Assembly: GCA_934433135.1 (NCBI GenBank)
Contig: CAKRZO010000006.1
Location: 1 to 64,000, forward strand
Origin: an uncultured Acetatifactor sp.
GTDB taxonomy: Bacteria; Bacillota; Clostridia; Lachnospirales; Lachnospiraceae
DNA: 64,000 nt
Reading direction: 5' to 3'
Each line of letters starts with the position of its first letter. Within the stretch, counting starts at the first letter, position 1. Under the pieces are notes generated by a model. It was not told the origin of the DNA, did not search any database, and saw only the letters and a list, made by a program, of their open reading frames with translations. Shown piece after piece: positions 33,598-42,278 of the stretch. The translations under genes and the position numbers were made by a program.

Positions 33598-33672
33598 AAA
33601 ATGAAATACAATCCGTGTATACAAAATACATGGATTGTATTTCATTTTATACAATTTAGGGCTGTTTGTCAA
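33598..33672 (-). promoter_or_regulatory. Long palindrome overlapping the candidate ispE promoter; also terminator-like
   Basis: A 17-bp perfect inverted repeat (33598-33614 and 33632-33648), extendable to about 23 bp with one G-T pair around a 5-base loop. On the minus strand it ends in TTTTTTT, so it can terminate the upstream spore-coat gene. It also overlaps a candidate promoter: TTGACA (33672-33667), 17 bases, TAAAAT (33649-33644). Its centre contains TGTATACA. It may be both a terminator and an operator. Confidence 0.65.
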
Positions 33673-33698
33673 GCAAAAATGCCATTTGGGACTTGCTA

Positions 33699-35273
33699 TT
33701 AGCTCCCTCTCACGATTAAAAGCTTCTGTCCCGGCATCAGTTCATCCTTTTCCAGATGATTGATTTTTCTTAAGTTGTCAGTAGGAACATAATATTTTCT
33801 TCCGATGCTCCACAAATTGTCTCCGGGCCTGACAACGTAAACCGCCATCCCGGGGAGCGCGGCAAGAACACTGCTGTCCTGCTCGCTGATCCGGATTTCC
33901 TGAATCAGCTCAACCGGGATGATTCGAAAAACTGTAGTGGAAAATTCCAGAACCGCCTTTACATCCATTTCTTCTCCGTCCAGCATTGTTGTCTGAAGCT
34001 GTTCTACTTTTGCATGGATCCGTCTGATGTCGGTCTTTTGCATTCCCGGCACTTCCAGCGTATATTGAAAAGGAATCTGCACCTGACGGTTCCCGTACGG
34101 AGCTTCATCATTTCCGGTAATGTAAAGCGTATTTAACAAAAGACTTCCCTTAATCAGAATCCCGTTTTCCACAGCGGACTCCTCTTCCACGGCGATACTG
34201 CCCTCACTGTGCAAAAGCTGCAGAATCCCGTCTGTATTTTTCATCCGGATATGATCCGTTACCTTGGTTTTTCCATTGACTCTGGCCAAAAGCCTGCGCA
34301 GATCGGCCTGTTTGGAAACCGTTTCCACATTTCCGGAAACACCGTAAATATCCGTGATCATTTCCACATTGTCTTCCTCATACAACTTCATGGAAATATT
34401 CAAAACAATTTCCAGTCCTAAGTTTCTTTCTTCTCCATCCATATCCGGACGAATGGAAAGAAACTGCGTATGCTCCTGCTCTTCCATCTCATAGCCGATA
34501 TCCGCGATCATTCCCTCCCTGCAGCCATGGCATTCCAGACTGCCCCCGAAAGGAAGCACGCTTTCAAAGGTTCGTATAGGGTGATCCTCCCCTTCTCCTT
34601 CGTATAAAACAAAAATATGTACTTCTCCCTGCAGAATAATCTTCTCGGACGTCACTTTCCATTCCATATCTCCCAATGTCACACTGCTCCAGAGAATCTG
34701 GAAAAAATTCGGGTATCCGCCCGGCAGACTGACTTCTTCCCGGATCCGGAAAATATCATTTTTGCAGATTACAATCTCTGCCAGCCTTATCGGCGTTTTA
34801 CAGTATTCCACGTTTTCTTCTTCCGAGAGCATCGGCAAAGCAATGGGAATCTCTTCATCATACAATTCCTCTGTTTTGGCCGTCAGGGTAATCACGGACT
34901 GTATATTCAGCTTCCTGGAATTAATCAGGCCGATACTTAAATCCTCCACTTCTCCCTGTGCGGTAACGGTATCCGCTGCGCTGACCCCCTGCATATTCAG
35001 CTTCTCTTCAAAAGGGATTCCGCTCTCCAGCAAAACCAGACTGCTGCCCGCCTCCTTCGTATGATAAAGCATCTGAAATTTCAGACGTCCCCGCAAAATA
35101 ACTGCATCGGTCATGGGCTTAATTTCTTCCATCCACACGCTTCCCTTTTGGAAGCATATGCTGTCCACATCCGGTTTCTGCTCCGGGATATTCAGATCAT
35201 CCTCCAAAGTAATCTGACTGACCGCTTCCGCCTTTGTGCGATCCATATGAATATTTTTTTTCACCAATTCCAC
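33699..35273 (-). CDS. DUF3794 (SPOCS) and LysM domain spore-associated protein
   Basis: A 524-residue protein, like SPOCS-domain proteins of Clostridia that associate with spores. The N-terminal and C-terminal halves each hold DUF3794-type repeats (for example ITLEDDLNIPEQKPDVDSI and VILRGRLKFQMLY; later KTKVTDHIRMKNTDGILQLL and GSLLLNTLYITG). The final 50 residues are a LysM peptidoglycan-binding domain (YVVRPGDNLWSIGRKYYVP ... MPGQKLLIV). The start is set at the GTG at 35273 because GGAGGG lies 6 bases upstream and the product begins MELVKKNIHMDR; a TTG 15 bases earlier is weaker. It lies 51 bases after pyrD. Confidence 0.88.
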   Translation of the reverse strand: MELVKKNIHMDRTKAEAVSQITLEDDLNIPEQKPDVDSICFQKGSVWMEEIKPMTDAVILRGRLKFQMLYHTKEAGSSLVLLESGIPFEEKLNMQGVSAADTVTAQGEVEDLSIGLINSRKLNIQSVITLTAKTEELYDEEIPIALPMLSEEENVEYCKTPIRLAEIVICKNDIFRIREEVSLPGGYPNFFQILWSSVTLGDMEWKVTSEKIILQGEVHIFVLYEGEGEDHPIRTFESVLPFGGSLECHGCREGMIADIGYEMEEQEHTQFLSIRPDMDGEERNLGLEIVLNISMKLYEEDNVEMITDIYGVSGNVETVSKQADLRRLLARVNGKTKVTDHIRMKNTDGILQLLHSEGSIAVEEESAVENGILIKGSLLLNTLYITGNDEAPYGNRQVQIPFQYTLEVPGMQKTDIRRIHAKVEQLQTTMLDGEEMDVKAVLEFSTTVFRIIPVELIQEIRISEQDSSVLAALPGMAVYVVRPGDNLWSIGRKYYVPTDNLRKINHLEKDELMPGQKLLIVRGS

Positions 35274-35324
35274 AAAAAGTCCCTCCAATCTTACTTGTAG
35301 TAAGTATATGAAGGGATTTTTGTT

Positions 35325-36230
35325 TTATTCCACTGCACCGATTAATTCCCGGATATCCTCCACATGGTATTTGCGCATATAGTCCTCAATTCCCTCGATT
35401 ATCTCTATTGTTGCATAAGGATTGACGAAATTCATGGCTCCCACACTGACTGCGCTTGCTCCCGCTAAAAGGAATTCTACGGCATCTTCCGCATTGGCGA
35501 TTCCTCCCATACCGATTACCGGTATCTTCACCGCATGAGATGCCTGGTACACCATCCTGACGGCAACCGGCTTAATGGCCGGTCCGCTTAAGCCTCCCGT
35601 CCGGTTGGCCAGAGCAAATTTTCTTCTGTGAATATCAATTTTCATACCGGTCAACGTGTTGATCAAAGACAGGGCATCCGCACCGGCTTCCTCGGCCGCT
35701 TTTGCCATCTGTGCAATGTCCGTGACATTGGGACTTAATTTCATGATCACCGGCTGCACGGCATGCTTTTTCATCTCCTTCGTAATCTCATACAAAGCCT
35801 TTGCATCCTGTCCGAAAGCAATAGCGCCTTCCTTTACATTCGGGCAGGAAACATTGATTTCCAGCATGGATACCGCTTTTTCTTCTCCCAGTTTCTCCAC
35901 AACCTCCACATAATCCTTTACGGTTTTGCCGCAGACGTTTACGATAATCCGGGTATCATACTGCTTTAAAAAAGGAATATCTCTTTCCAGAAAAACATCG
36001 ATTCCCGGGTTCTGCAGCCCGATGGCATTGAGCATGCCGCCGTAAACCTCCGCCACCCTCGGCGTCGGATTCCCCTCCCAGGGAACATTTGCCACCCCTT
36101 TGGTTACTACCGCTCCAAGACGGTTTAAATCCACAAATTCTCCGTATTCCATCCCGGAACCGAATGTCCCGGAAGCTGTCATAACCGGGTTTTTCAATTC
36201 CACTCCGGCAATGGTAACTTTTGTATTCAT
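35325..36230 (-). CDS. pyrD: Dihydroorotate dehydrogenase B, catalytic subunit
   Basis: FMN enzyme oxidising dihydroorotate to orotate, with electrons passed to NAD through PyrK. About 301 residues, class 1B. Motifs include PVMTASGTFGSGMEYGEF at the N terminus, EINVSCPNVKEG with the catalytic Cys, LSPNVTDI, and GMGGIANAEDAVEFLLAGA for FMN phosphate binding. AAAGGTG is upstream of the ATG at 36230. It follows pyrK by 75 bases and is the last pyrimidine gene of the run. Confidence 0.96.
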   Translation of the reverse strand: MNTKVTIAGVELKNPVMTASGTFGSGMEYGEFVDLNRLGAVVTKGVANVPWEGNPTPRVAEVYGGMLNAIGLQNPGIDVFLERDIPFLKQYDTRIIVNVCGKTVKDYVEVVEKLGEEKAVSMLEINVSCPNVKEGAIAFGQDAKALYEITKEMKKHAVQPVIMKLSPNVTDIAQMAKAAEEAGADALSLINTLTGMKIDIHRRKFALANRTGGLSGPAIKPVAVRMVYQASHAVKIPVIGMGGIANAEDAVEFLLAGASAVSVGAMNFVNPYATIEIIEGIEDYMRKYHVEDIRELIGAVE

Positions 36231-36305
36231 TTCCACACCTTTCCGTGCGCTTTCGTGCACCTTCCTATTTGTCGCATCCATAAAATACGATGCTCTGAAC
36301 GGTTA

Positions 36306-37076
36306 CTAAATATCCACTTCCGAAGCAGCGAAAACAGGACCGTCCGTACAGATTCTGGCATTTTTTACATGGGAATGGGAATCGACTTCTTTCGTCTTTA
36401 CCACACAGCCAAGGCAGGCTCCTACGCCGCAGGCCATATGTTCTTCCAAAGACAGATATGCCGGAATGTTCTTACGCTGTGCATATTGTTTGACCGCTTT
36501 GAGCATAGGCATCGGTCCGCAGGCAAAAATAATCTGTGCTTTTAAGTGATTTTCGGCAATCGCATCCATGACATTCCCTTTGGTTCCCGCACTTCCGTCT
36601 TCCGTTGCCACATAAACCTCTCCGTATTTTTCCAGATCTTCCTTTAAAAAGAGGGGAGCGCCTCTGTAGCCTGCAAGAATCTGCCTGTGTCCGCGGACCT
36701 GCTTCGCCAGTTCCAGCATAGGCGGAATTCCGATACCGCCTCCGATCAGAAAAACCTCTTTGCCTTCTGCTTCTTTTACGGGAAATCCGTTTCCCAAAAC
36801 TCCCAGAACGGAAATCTCTTCTCCTTTCTGGTAATGGGAGAATTCTTCCGTCCCCGCTCCTGCAACCCGGTAAACAATGCGAAGCGCCTTTCCGGAATCC
36901 GCAATCTCACAAATGCTGATCGGACGCGGCAAAAGCGTACTCTTATCCTTCGGATAAATGGCAATAAACTGCCCCGGCTTTGCGCAAGAAGCCAGATCCG
37001 TGGCAATCCACATGTCAAAAATTCCTTCCCCGATTTTCTCCTGGGAAATCACTACTGCTGTACTTTTCTGTTTCAT
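36306..37076 (-). CDS. pyrK: Dihydroorotate dehydrogenase B, electron transfer subunit
   Basis: FAD and iron-sulfur subunit that reoxidises PyrD with NAD. About 256 residues. FAD-binding LLPRPISICEI, the NAD-binding GGGIGIPPMLELA, and a cysteine cluster CGVGACLGCVV plus a later Cys in ICTDGPVF are present. The start at 37076 has AAAGGAT upstream; the longer in-frame extension (41 codons) is Lys-rich and atypical. It sits between the NTP-pyrophosphatase-like gene and pyrD. Confidence 0.95.
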   Translation of the reverse strand: MKQKSTAVVISQEKIGEGIFDMWIATDLASCAKPGQFIAIYPKDKSTLLPRPISICEIADSGKALRIVYRVAGAGTEEFSHYQKGEEISVLGVLGNGFPVKEAEGKEVFLIGGGIGIPPMLELAKQVRGHRQILAGYRGAPLFLKEDLEKYGEVYVATEDGSAGTKGNVMDAIAENHLKAQIIFACGPMPMLKAVKQYAQRKNIPAYLSLEEHMACGVGACLGCVVKTKEVDSHSHVKNARICTDGPVFAASEVDI

Positions 37077-37134
37077 ATTCCGCCGATCCTTTCTTATGGT
37101 TTCTTTTTTTGTTTCTTTCTTTGGGTTCCTTTTT

Positions 37135-37833
37135 TCAGATCCACTTTTTCCAATCCGTTCTTCCTGTAAAAACATCCTTAAAAAACTGCAAAAATCCATC
37201 TTCCACCGCTATTTTATCCAAGCTGTCTTTTGCAAGATCATAAAAATACGCTCCGGTTTCGGGATCTACCGACAGGCTGTCCAACGGAAATCCTTCTTTT
37301 CGGATGGGATGCGGTTTGTCCACAATCCGGAAAGGTTTGCTTTTAAGGCTCGCGTCAGCAGATGCATAAATATGCTCCTCATCCAGAATCAGACAGATTC
37401 CGTTTTGGTAAACGGCCGTCAACGGATCGTAGCGGACCGCCAGATCCTGATAAAAACCCAGCAGTTCTTCATCCGTAAGGTACTTTCCTTCCCTTTGTCT
37501 TACGTGAATTCCGGGCTGAAGCTCCCCGGGTACACCTTCCAGATAAATTCCGGTATCGCAGGAAAAAACCGGTCTGTGAAGCAACTCATAGTATTGCCTT
37601 GCTTTCTGCACGGCATTCTCCAAAACACTGTTTCCGGTCTCTTTCATCTGCGGAAGCTTTCCCGTTCTCTGGCTGTCTCCCGGTTGAATCGTAACCCCGG
37701 ACATTCCTTCTTTCAGACCTTCTATTTCCAAAAAAGGAAGATCCGACAGGCGGTTTTTCATGGCCTCCAGTTTGGCCGGATTGGTGGTTCCGTAAAGAAG
37801 GGTTAATTTTTTCAAATGTTCTCTTTGTTCCAT
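37135..37833 (-). CDS. Non-canonical NTP pyrophosphatase-like (RdgB/HAM1 family) protein
   Basis: A 232-residue HAM1-fold protein. YGTTNPAKLEAMKNRL corresponds to the TxNxxK substrate loop. NSVLENAVQKARQYYE and FSCDTGIYLEG match the second and third family motifs, although SGL/DSGL is DTGI here. The family hydrolyses inosine or xanthosine triphosphates; divergent members can have other nucleotide or phosphate substrates. It overlaps the pyrC 3' end by 22 bases and precedes pyrK, so it is transcribed with pyrimidine genes. It is longer than RdgB (about 195). Confidence 0.75.
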   Translation of the reverse strand: MEQREHLKKLTLLYGTTNPAKLEAMKNRLSDLPFLEIEGLKEGMSGVTIQPGDSQRTGKLPQMKETGNSVLENAVQKARQYYELLHRPVFSCDTGIYLEGVPGELQPGIHVRQREGKYLTDEELLGFYQDLAVRYDPLTAVYQNGICLILDEEHIYASADASLKSKPFRIVDKPHPIRKEGFPLDSLSVDPETGAYFYDLAKDSLDKIAVEDGFLQFFKDVFTGRTDWKKWI

Positions 37834-39113
37834 ACAACTTTGCCTTTGCAGATAACCGTCTGTACCATACCGTTAAGTTCCCATCCTTCAAAAGGAGTGT
37901 TCCGGGCTTTGGAGCAGCGTGTTCTTACGTGTTGTTTTCTCTTCGGGTCAAATAAAACCAGATCCGCCGGTCCGCCTTCTTTCAGATATCCTGCATCCAG
38001 TCCGTACATTTCGGCCGGCTGCAGGCTCATCTTTTCCATAAGCTGCTTCATGGAAAGAACGCCTGTCTCCACAAGCTGCGTGATGGCAAGGGGCAGTGCG
38101 GTTTCCAGGCCAATCAACCCGCTGGGCGCCTTGGTAAATTCCTGTTTCTTTTCTTCGGTACTGTGGGGTGCGTGATCCGTTGCAATCAGATCAATGGTTC
38201 CGTCCGAAAGTCCTTCCAGGATTGCCTGTCTGTCTTCCTCTTCTCTGAGAGGCGGATTTACTTTCGCCAATGTTCCGTATTTTAACACAGCATCCTGTGT
38301 CAGTGTAAAATGCTGCGGTGTCGCCTCCGCATAAATTCTGCAGCCGGTTCCTTTGGCTCTGCTTTTAGCCTCTCTTACCAGTGCAACCCCTTCTTTGGTG
38401 CTGATATGCTGGATATTCATGGTCACTCCCGTCTCCAGCGCCAGTTCCAGATCTCTTTTGATCAGTTCGATTTCCGCTTCCCTGGGAGCACCCCCGATTC
38501 CCAGCAGGCTGCTGATCTTTCCTTTGTGGATGCCGTTTTGTTCTATCATCCTTTTATCTTCTTCGTGAAAACTGATCGGTACGCCCAGAGCAGCAGCCTG
38601 CTTCATAGCCTTTCTGACCAGTTCTTCCTCCAGAATCGGAATTCCGTCATCCGTAAAACCTGCGGCACCGGCCTGCACCAGTTCTTTCATAGGAACCAGT
38701 TCTTTTCCTGCAAGCCTCTTCGTTACGCAGGCGCAGCTTTCCACACGTATCTGTGTCTTACGTCCTTTCTTTAACGCATAGGAAAGTGTCTCCTCATTAT
38801 CGATACAGGGATTGGTATTGGCCATCATGACTACGGTGGTAAAGCCGCCTGCCGCAGCAGCCGAAGCACCGGATGCAATATCCTCCTTATAAAGATAACC
38901 CGGATCCCGAAAATGCACATGAACATCAACCAGCCCGGGCGCTACTATCAGTCCCCGGGCATCGATGATCTGCATTTTCTCTCCTTCCTGCAAAAAAGCG
39001 CCCTTCGGTTCGATCTTTGCAATCTTATCTTCTCTTATCAGAATGTCGTATTCCCCCTCTGTTCCGGAGGCAGGATCTATCATGTAACCGTTCTTAATCA
39101 AAATCATTCTCAT
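37812..39113 (-). CDS. pyrC: Dihydroorotase
   Basis: Closes carbamoyl-aspartate to dihydroorotate with zinc. About 433 residues, class I (PyrC of Gram-positives). Motifs are VDVHVHFRDPGYLYKED for metals and Arg, AAAGGFTTVVMMANTNP, MNIQHIST, and IATDHAPHS with the catalytic Asp. GGGAG lies 4 bases before the ATG at 39113. It is the first gene of the run pyrC - NTP pyrophosphatase - pyrK - pyrD. No carB, pyrB or pyrR is in the window. Confidence 0.96.
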   Translation of the reverse strand: MRMILIKNGYMIDPASGTEGEYDILIREDKIAKIEPKGAFLQEGEKMQIIDARGLIVAPGLVDVHVHFRDPGYLYKEDIASGASAAAAGGFTTVVMMANTNPCIDNEETLSYALKKGRKTQIRVESCACVTKRLAGKELVPMKELVQAGAAGFTDDGIPILEEELVRKAMKQAAALGVPISFHEEDKRMIEQNGIHKGKISSLLGIGGAPREAEIELIKRDLELALETGVTMNIQHISTKEGVALVREAKSRAKGTGCRIYAEATPQHFTLTQDAVLKYGTLAKVNPPLREEEDRQAILEGLSDGTIDLIATDHAPHSTEEKKQEFTKAPSGLIGLETALPLAITQLVETGVLSMKQLMEKMSLQPAEMYGLDAGYLKEGGPADLVLFDPKRKQHVRTRCSKARNTPFEGWELNGMVQTVICKGKVVWNKENI

Positions 39114-39144
39114 TTTCTCCCTGGTGCCCGCTGTTGCAATCCTC

Positions 39145-39173
39145 ATTATAGCAAACGGGGGAAAAATAGTAAA
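39145..39173 (-). promoter_or_regulatory. Sigma-A promoter of the pyrimidine operon
   Basis: TTTACT (39173-39168), 17-base spacer, TATAAT (39150-39145). Only about 25 bases separate the likely transcription start from the pyrC ATG, so a PyrR-type attenuator cannot fit between them. Confidence 0.75.
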
Positions 39174-39233
39174 TGGTTTCTTTGGTCGAAATCAGAATAA
39201 GCTTACATAACTATGTTAATATAGAAAATGAGT

Positions 39234-39249
39234 CTGCCCTTAGAAACTT
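39234..39249 (+). repeat. Short family D word
   Basis: CTGCCCTTAGAAACTT, preceded by an AAAATGAG stretch. It matches 24912-24926 and, inverted, 43700-43715. Possibly the end of a larger decayed intergenic element. Confidence 0.5.
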
Positions 39250-39276
39250 GCTATTAAAAATATAATTTTGTATCAT

Positions 39277-39711
39277 TTACTGAAAAATCACGGTCTTATC
39301 GAGGAGTTCGGTTTTAATCACTATGTAAGGGCAGGAAGCGGTCTCTTCCTTTTTTTGTGTATCGTCAGGTCCGATGAGTGTGGTACTGACATAGACGGCA
39401 TCTTCTGTCAGGTAGAGTTCTTCCACTGCAATACTGTAGCCTCCTGTTTGTTTTCTGCCGTATCCGATGACAATATAGAGTGCGTCTGTGTCACTGTAGG
39501 TCAGTTTAAAGGGTTCTTCATATCGTTCTTTGATGATACCGTAAAGTTCCTTGGGGATAGCTTCTTCTGCTAATACGGTAAAATCCAGATCCCGCAGTTT
39601 CACCTGTTCTTCCTGAATCAGGGCACAACCCGTGAAGAGTCCTGCCGTCAAGAGAATGTAGGACAGGAAAACTGTCAGCAATAGCATTTTCTTTTTCCTT
39701 GATTTTTTCAC
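39277..39711 (-). CDS. Lipoprotein with PrcB-like domain
   Basis: 144 residues, starting with GTG after a GAGG site. A basic N terminus and hydrophobic segment end in LFTGC, a lipobox with Cys about residue 29, so the mature protein is anchored on the outer membrane face. The remaining 115 residues (LDFTVLAEEAIPKELYGIIKE, LYIVIGYGRKQTGGYSIAVEE) match the PrcB C-terminal family associated with a secreted protease complex. No protease gene is adjacent. Function unknown beyond this. Confidence 0.78.
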   Translation of the reverse strand: MKKSRKKKMLLLTVFLSYILLTAGLFTGCALIQEEQVKLRDLDFTVLAEEAIPKELYGIIKERYEEPFKLTYSDTDALYIVIGYGRKQTGGYSIAVEELYLTEDAVYVSTTLIGPDDTQKKEETASCPYIVIKTELLDKTVIFQ

Positions 39712-39917
39712 AGATAAACCTCATTTCCAAAGTTACAGCCCGCATGCGTCATTCGTACATTTGCACAGGCAGCTTCTCATGCGAGCATGGAATTTGCCTA
39801 CTTAAACTGGCAAACGAACTGTAGCTTTCCAAACGACCTTGTCGAAGTTTTATAATTCATTCTATGTACAGGAAAGAAAAGATATGATACAATAAGAGGC
39901 AGTAATTTCATGAAACA

Positions 39918-39975
39918 CAGCAGCTGCGAAGCATGCGAAAAGCTTTATGAATGGCGCGTCCAGACTGTTATGTCT
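39918..39975. repeat. Family B repeat, partial copy
   Basis: CAGCTGCGAAGCATGCGAAA followed by AGCTTTATGAATGGCGCGTCCAGACTGTT-type sequence in pieces, close to the inner and right parts of the 17027 copy. The left arm is missing. It lies just upstream of the plsC ribosome binding site. The rest of the 287-bp gap 39712-39998 shows no gene. Confidence 0.6.
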
Positions 39976-39998
39976 GAAGAATATCGGAGGAAAACCTT

Positions 39999-40736
39999 AT
40001 GGTACGTTTTATCATTGTTGCCCTATTCGTCATTTTGTTTTTAATTCTTTCGATCCCGCTTCTGCTTGCAGAGTGGATCATCGGTCATTTTAATCCGGGA
40101 TTAAAAGACCGCAGCAGTCTTGCTATCGTCAACTGGGCATTCCGGTGGGTAGCACGGTTAAGCGGCACAAAAGTCATTGTCCGCGGAGAAGAAAATGTTC
40201 CCAAAGATACCGCCGTTTTATACGTCGGCAACCATAGAAGCTATTACGATATCATCCTTACTTATGTGCGGGTTCCCAGGCCTACCGGGTATGTCGCCAA
40301 GCTGGAAATGAAAAATTATCCTCTGCTTTCCAACTGGATGCGCAATCTGCACTGTCTGTTTTTGGATCGAAAAAATATCAAGGAGGGCTTAAAAACCATC
40401 CTTGCTGCCATTGAAGAAGTAAAAAAGGGAATTTCCATCTGTATCTTCCCGGAAGGGACACGAAATAAAGTAAACGATACTTTTCTGCCCTTTCACGAAG
40501 GCAGCTTTAAGATTGCGGAAAAGGGAAACGTTCCTATTATTCCCATGACTATTGTGAACTCAGCCGCCATATTCGAAGACCACCTTCCGAAAATTCGAAA
40601 GGCCACCGTCGTCATCGAATACGGCAAGCCGATTTTAATAAGCAGCCTCGACAAGGAAACCCGAAAGAATCTGGGTTCTTACGTCTCAGGCATCATTCAG
40701 GAAACCTATTTTAAGAATAAATCACTCATTTCTTAA
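39999..40736 (+). CDS. plsC: 1-acyl-sn-glycerol-3-phosphate acyltransferase
   Basis: Acylates lysophosphatidic acid to phosphatidic acid at the membrane. 245 residues. An N-terminal membrane helix (IIVALFVILFLILSIPLLLA) is followed by the NHxxxxD motif in GNHRSYYDIILTY and the FPEGTR motif in IFPEGTRNKV. GGAGG lies 7 bases before the ATG. The gene is convergent with murF and their 3' ends overlap by 15 bases. Confidence 0.94.
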   Translation: MVRFIIVALFVILFLILSIPLLLAEWIIGHFNPGLKDRSSLAIVNWAFRWVARLSGTKVIVRGEENVPKDTAVLYVGNHRSYYDIILTYVRVPRPTGYVAKLEMKNYPLLSNWMRNLHCLFLDRKNIKEGLKTILAAIEEVKKGISICIFPEGTRNKVNDTFLPFHEGSFKIAEKGNVPIIPMTIVNSAAIFEDHLPKIRKATVVIEYGKPILISSLDKETRKNLGSYVSGIIQETYFKNKSLIS

Positions 40737-42212
40737 CTTCTCGACGATTTGTTTAAAATCCATACTATGAGAAGCCTTAACCAAAACCGTGGATCCGTCC
40801 GGGAGCAGCTTTTTCCTGTCCTTCTCAAGGGCGGCGAAGAACTGCTCCTTTTCCGGATACCAGGAAACATTTGAAAAAGCGGAAGCTTTTGAAAGCGCTT
40901 TAGCGCTTTTGTATATATGATACGCATTTTCTCCGATAAAAATCAATCGATCCAGGTTCTCCTGCGCGGCAAATGCTCCCACTTCTTCATGCAGGGCATC
41001 GGAATTTTCTCCCAGTTCAAACATATCTCCCAGGATTGCCACCTTCGCACCGGTCTTCCCTATGGCTGTTGGCTCAGCTTGACCTGCGGTCGATCCTGTT
41101 CCTGCCAGCAGGCGGATTGCCGCTTTCATGGAAACCGGATTGGCATTGTAACAATCATCGATAATCATACAATGTTTCCCCTGAATAAGATTACTGCGTC
41201 CCTGCAGGGATCTTACAGAGGCAATTCCCTCTGCAATCTGTTCCCCGGTAAGTCCTAAAATTTTTCCCACACAGGCAGCGGCTGCCGCATTGATGACCAT
41301 GTGAGCGCCCGGAAGAGGAATATGTATCTTCTGTTCGCCGCCGTCTTTAAATTTTAACAGCGCATCACTGCCAAACAGACCGTTGTCCGTGATCTCTTCC
41401 GCCCACACTTCCTCTTCTGGATTAGTGCCCAGTCCGAAAAAGAAAGGAGGCAGCCCATTTACTTCCTTTACGGCAGAGAGTTTATCATCTTCTCCGTTCA
41501 GACAGACTCTGGCGCCCTCCGAAAGGTTGGCAAACATCTCTGTCTTGGCTTTAAATATTCCGTCCCGGCTTCCTAAATTTTCCAGATGGCATTGCCCGAT
41601 ATTGGTAATCACGCCGATGTTAGGTCTGGCAATGGCGGAAAGTCTTGTCATCTCATGAAAATCGCTGATTCCCATTTCCACGACTGCGGCAGTATGCTCT
41701 TTGCGGATCCGCAGAATCGTAAGCGGAAGCCCGATTTCGTTATTGAAATTGCCTTCTGTCTTCAAAACACAATACTTCTGCGCCAGAACAGCCGCAATCA
41801 ACTCTTTGGTACTGGTCTTTCCCACGCTTCCCGTAATCCCGACAATCGGTATGGACAGCGTGCTTCTGTAAAAAGCGGCAATCTGCTTTAGTGCCTGCAG
41901 GCTGTCCGGCACCACAATATAGGCTCCCCAGCAAGCAAGGTCTGTCCCGAACTGCTCTTTTACTTCCTCCGGCTTCTTCTCCGTAATCACACAGGCCGCG
42001 CCTTTCTTAAAAACATCTCCGATATATCCATGACCGTCCGTTTTCTCTCCCTTCACGGCAAAAAAGAGAAAATCTTTCTGTACCTGCCTGGAATCTAAAA
42101 CCGCACCGGCTATTTCTTTGGAGGCGCTGATTGTGCTTCTCTCTCCTTCGGATGGAAGTACCAGCTGCCCGCCGCAGGCTTTTGTGATCCTTTCCAACGT
42201 CATATCCTTCAT
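40722..42212 (-). CDS. murF: UDP-MurNAc-tripeptide--D-Ala-D-Ala ligase
   Basis: Adds D-Ala-D-Ala to the UDP-MurNAc tripeptide, the last cytoplasmic peptide step. 496 residues. The Mur ligase P-loop is GITGSVGKTSTKELIAA. Further signatures are EMGISDFHEM, NIGQCHLENLGS and DDCYNANPVSMKAAI. The ATG at 42212 is chosen over a TTG one codon earlier; AAAGGTG lies upstream. It is directly downstream of ddl (66 bases), which makes the dipeptide it uses, so the two form a functional pair. Confidence 0.96.
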   Translation of the reverse strand: MKDMTLERITKACGGQLVLPSEGERSTISASKEIAGAVLDSRQVQKDFLFFAVKGEKTDGHGYIGDVFKKGAACVITEKKPEEVKEQFGTDLACWGAYIVVPDSLQALKQIAAFYRSTLSIPIVGITGSVGKTSTKELIAAVLAQKYCVLKTEGNFNNEIGLPLTILRIRKEHTAAVVEMGISDFHEMTRLSAIARPNIGVITNIGQCHLENLGSRDGIFKAKTEMFANLSEGARVCLNGEDDKLSAVKEVNGLPPFFFGLGTNPEEEVWAEEITDNGLFGSDALLKFKDGGEQKIHIPLPGAHMVINAAAAACVGKILGLTGEQIAEGIASVRSLQGRSNLIQGKHCMIIDDCYNANPVSMKAAIRLLAGTGSTAGQAEPTAIGKTGAKVAILGDMFELGENSDALHEEVGAFAAQENLDRLIFIGENAYHIYKSAKALSKASAFSNVSWYPEKEQFFAALEKDRKKLLPDGSTVLVKASHSMDFKQIVEKLRNE

Positions 42213-42240
42213 CAAATCAACACACCTTTCCCTATACTCT

Positions 42241-42275
42241 CCATTCCGCAGACGCTTTCGCGTTAAAGGAATCGC
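42241..42275 (+). repeat. Family A palindromic repeat unit, ddl-murF spacer
   Basis: CCATTCCGCAGACGC-TTTC-GCGTTAAAGGAATC. It occupies most of the 66-bp space between the ddl stop and the murF start, so it would be transcribed within the operon. Confidence 0.75.
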
Positions 42276-42278
42276 TGA

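Noticed and set aside
39114..39145. PyrR attenuator before pyrC
   Set aside because: The predicted leader is about 25 bases, too short for the anti-antiterminator hairpins.
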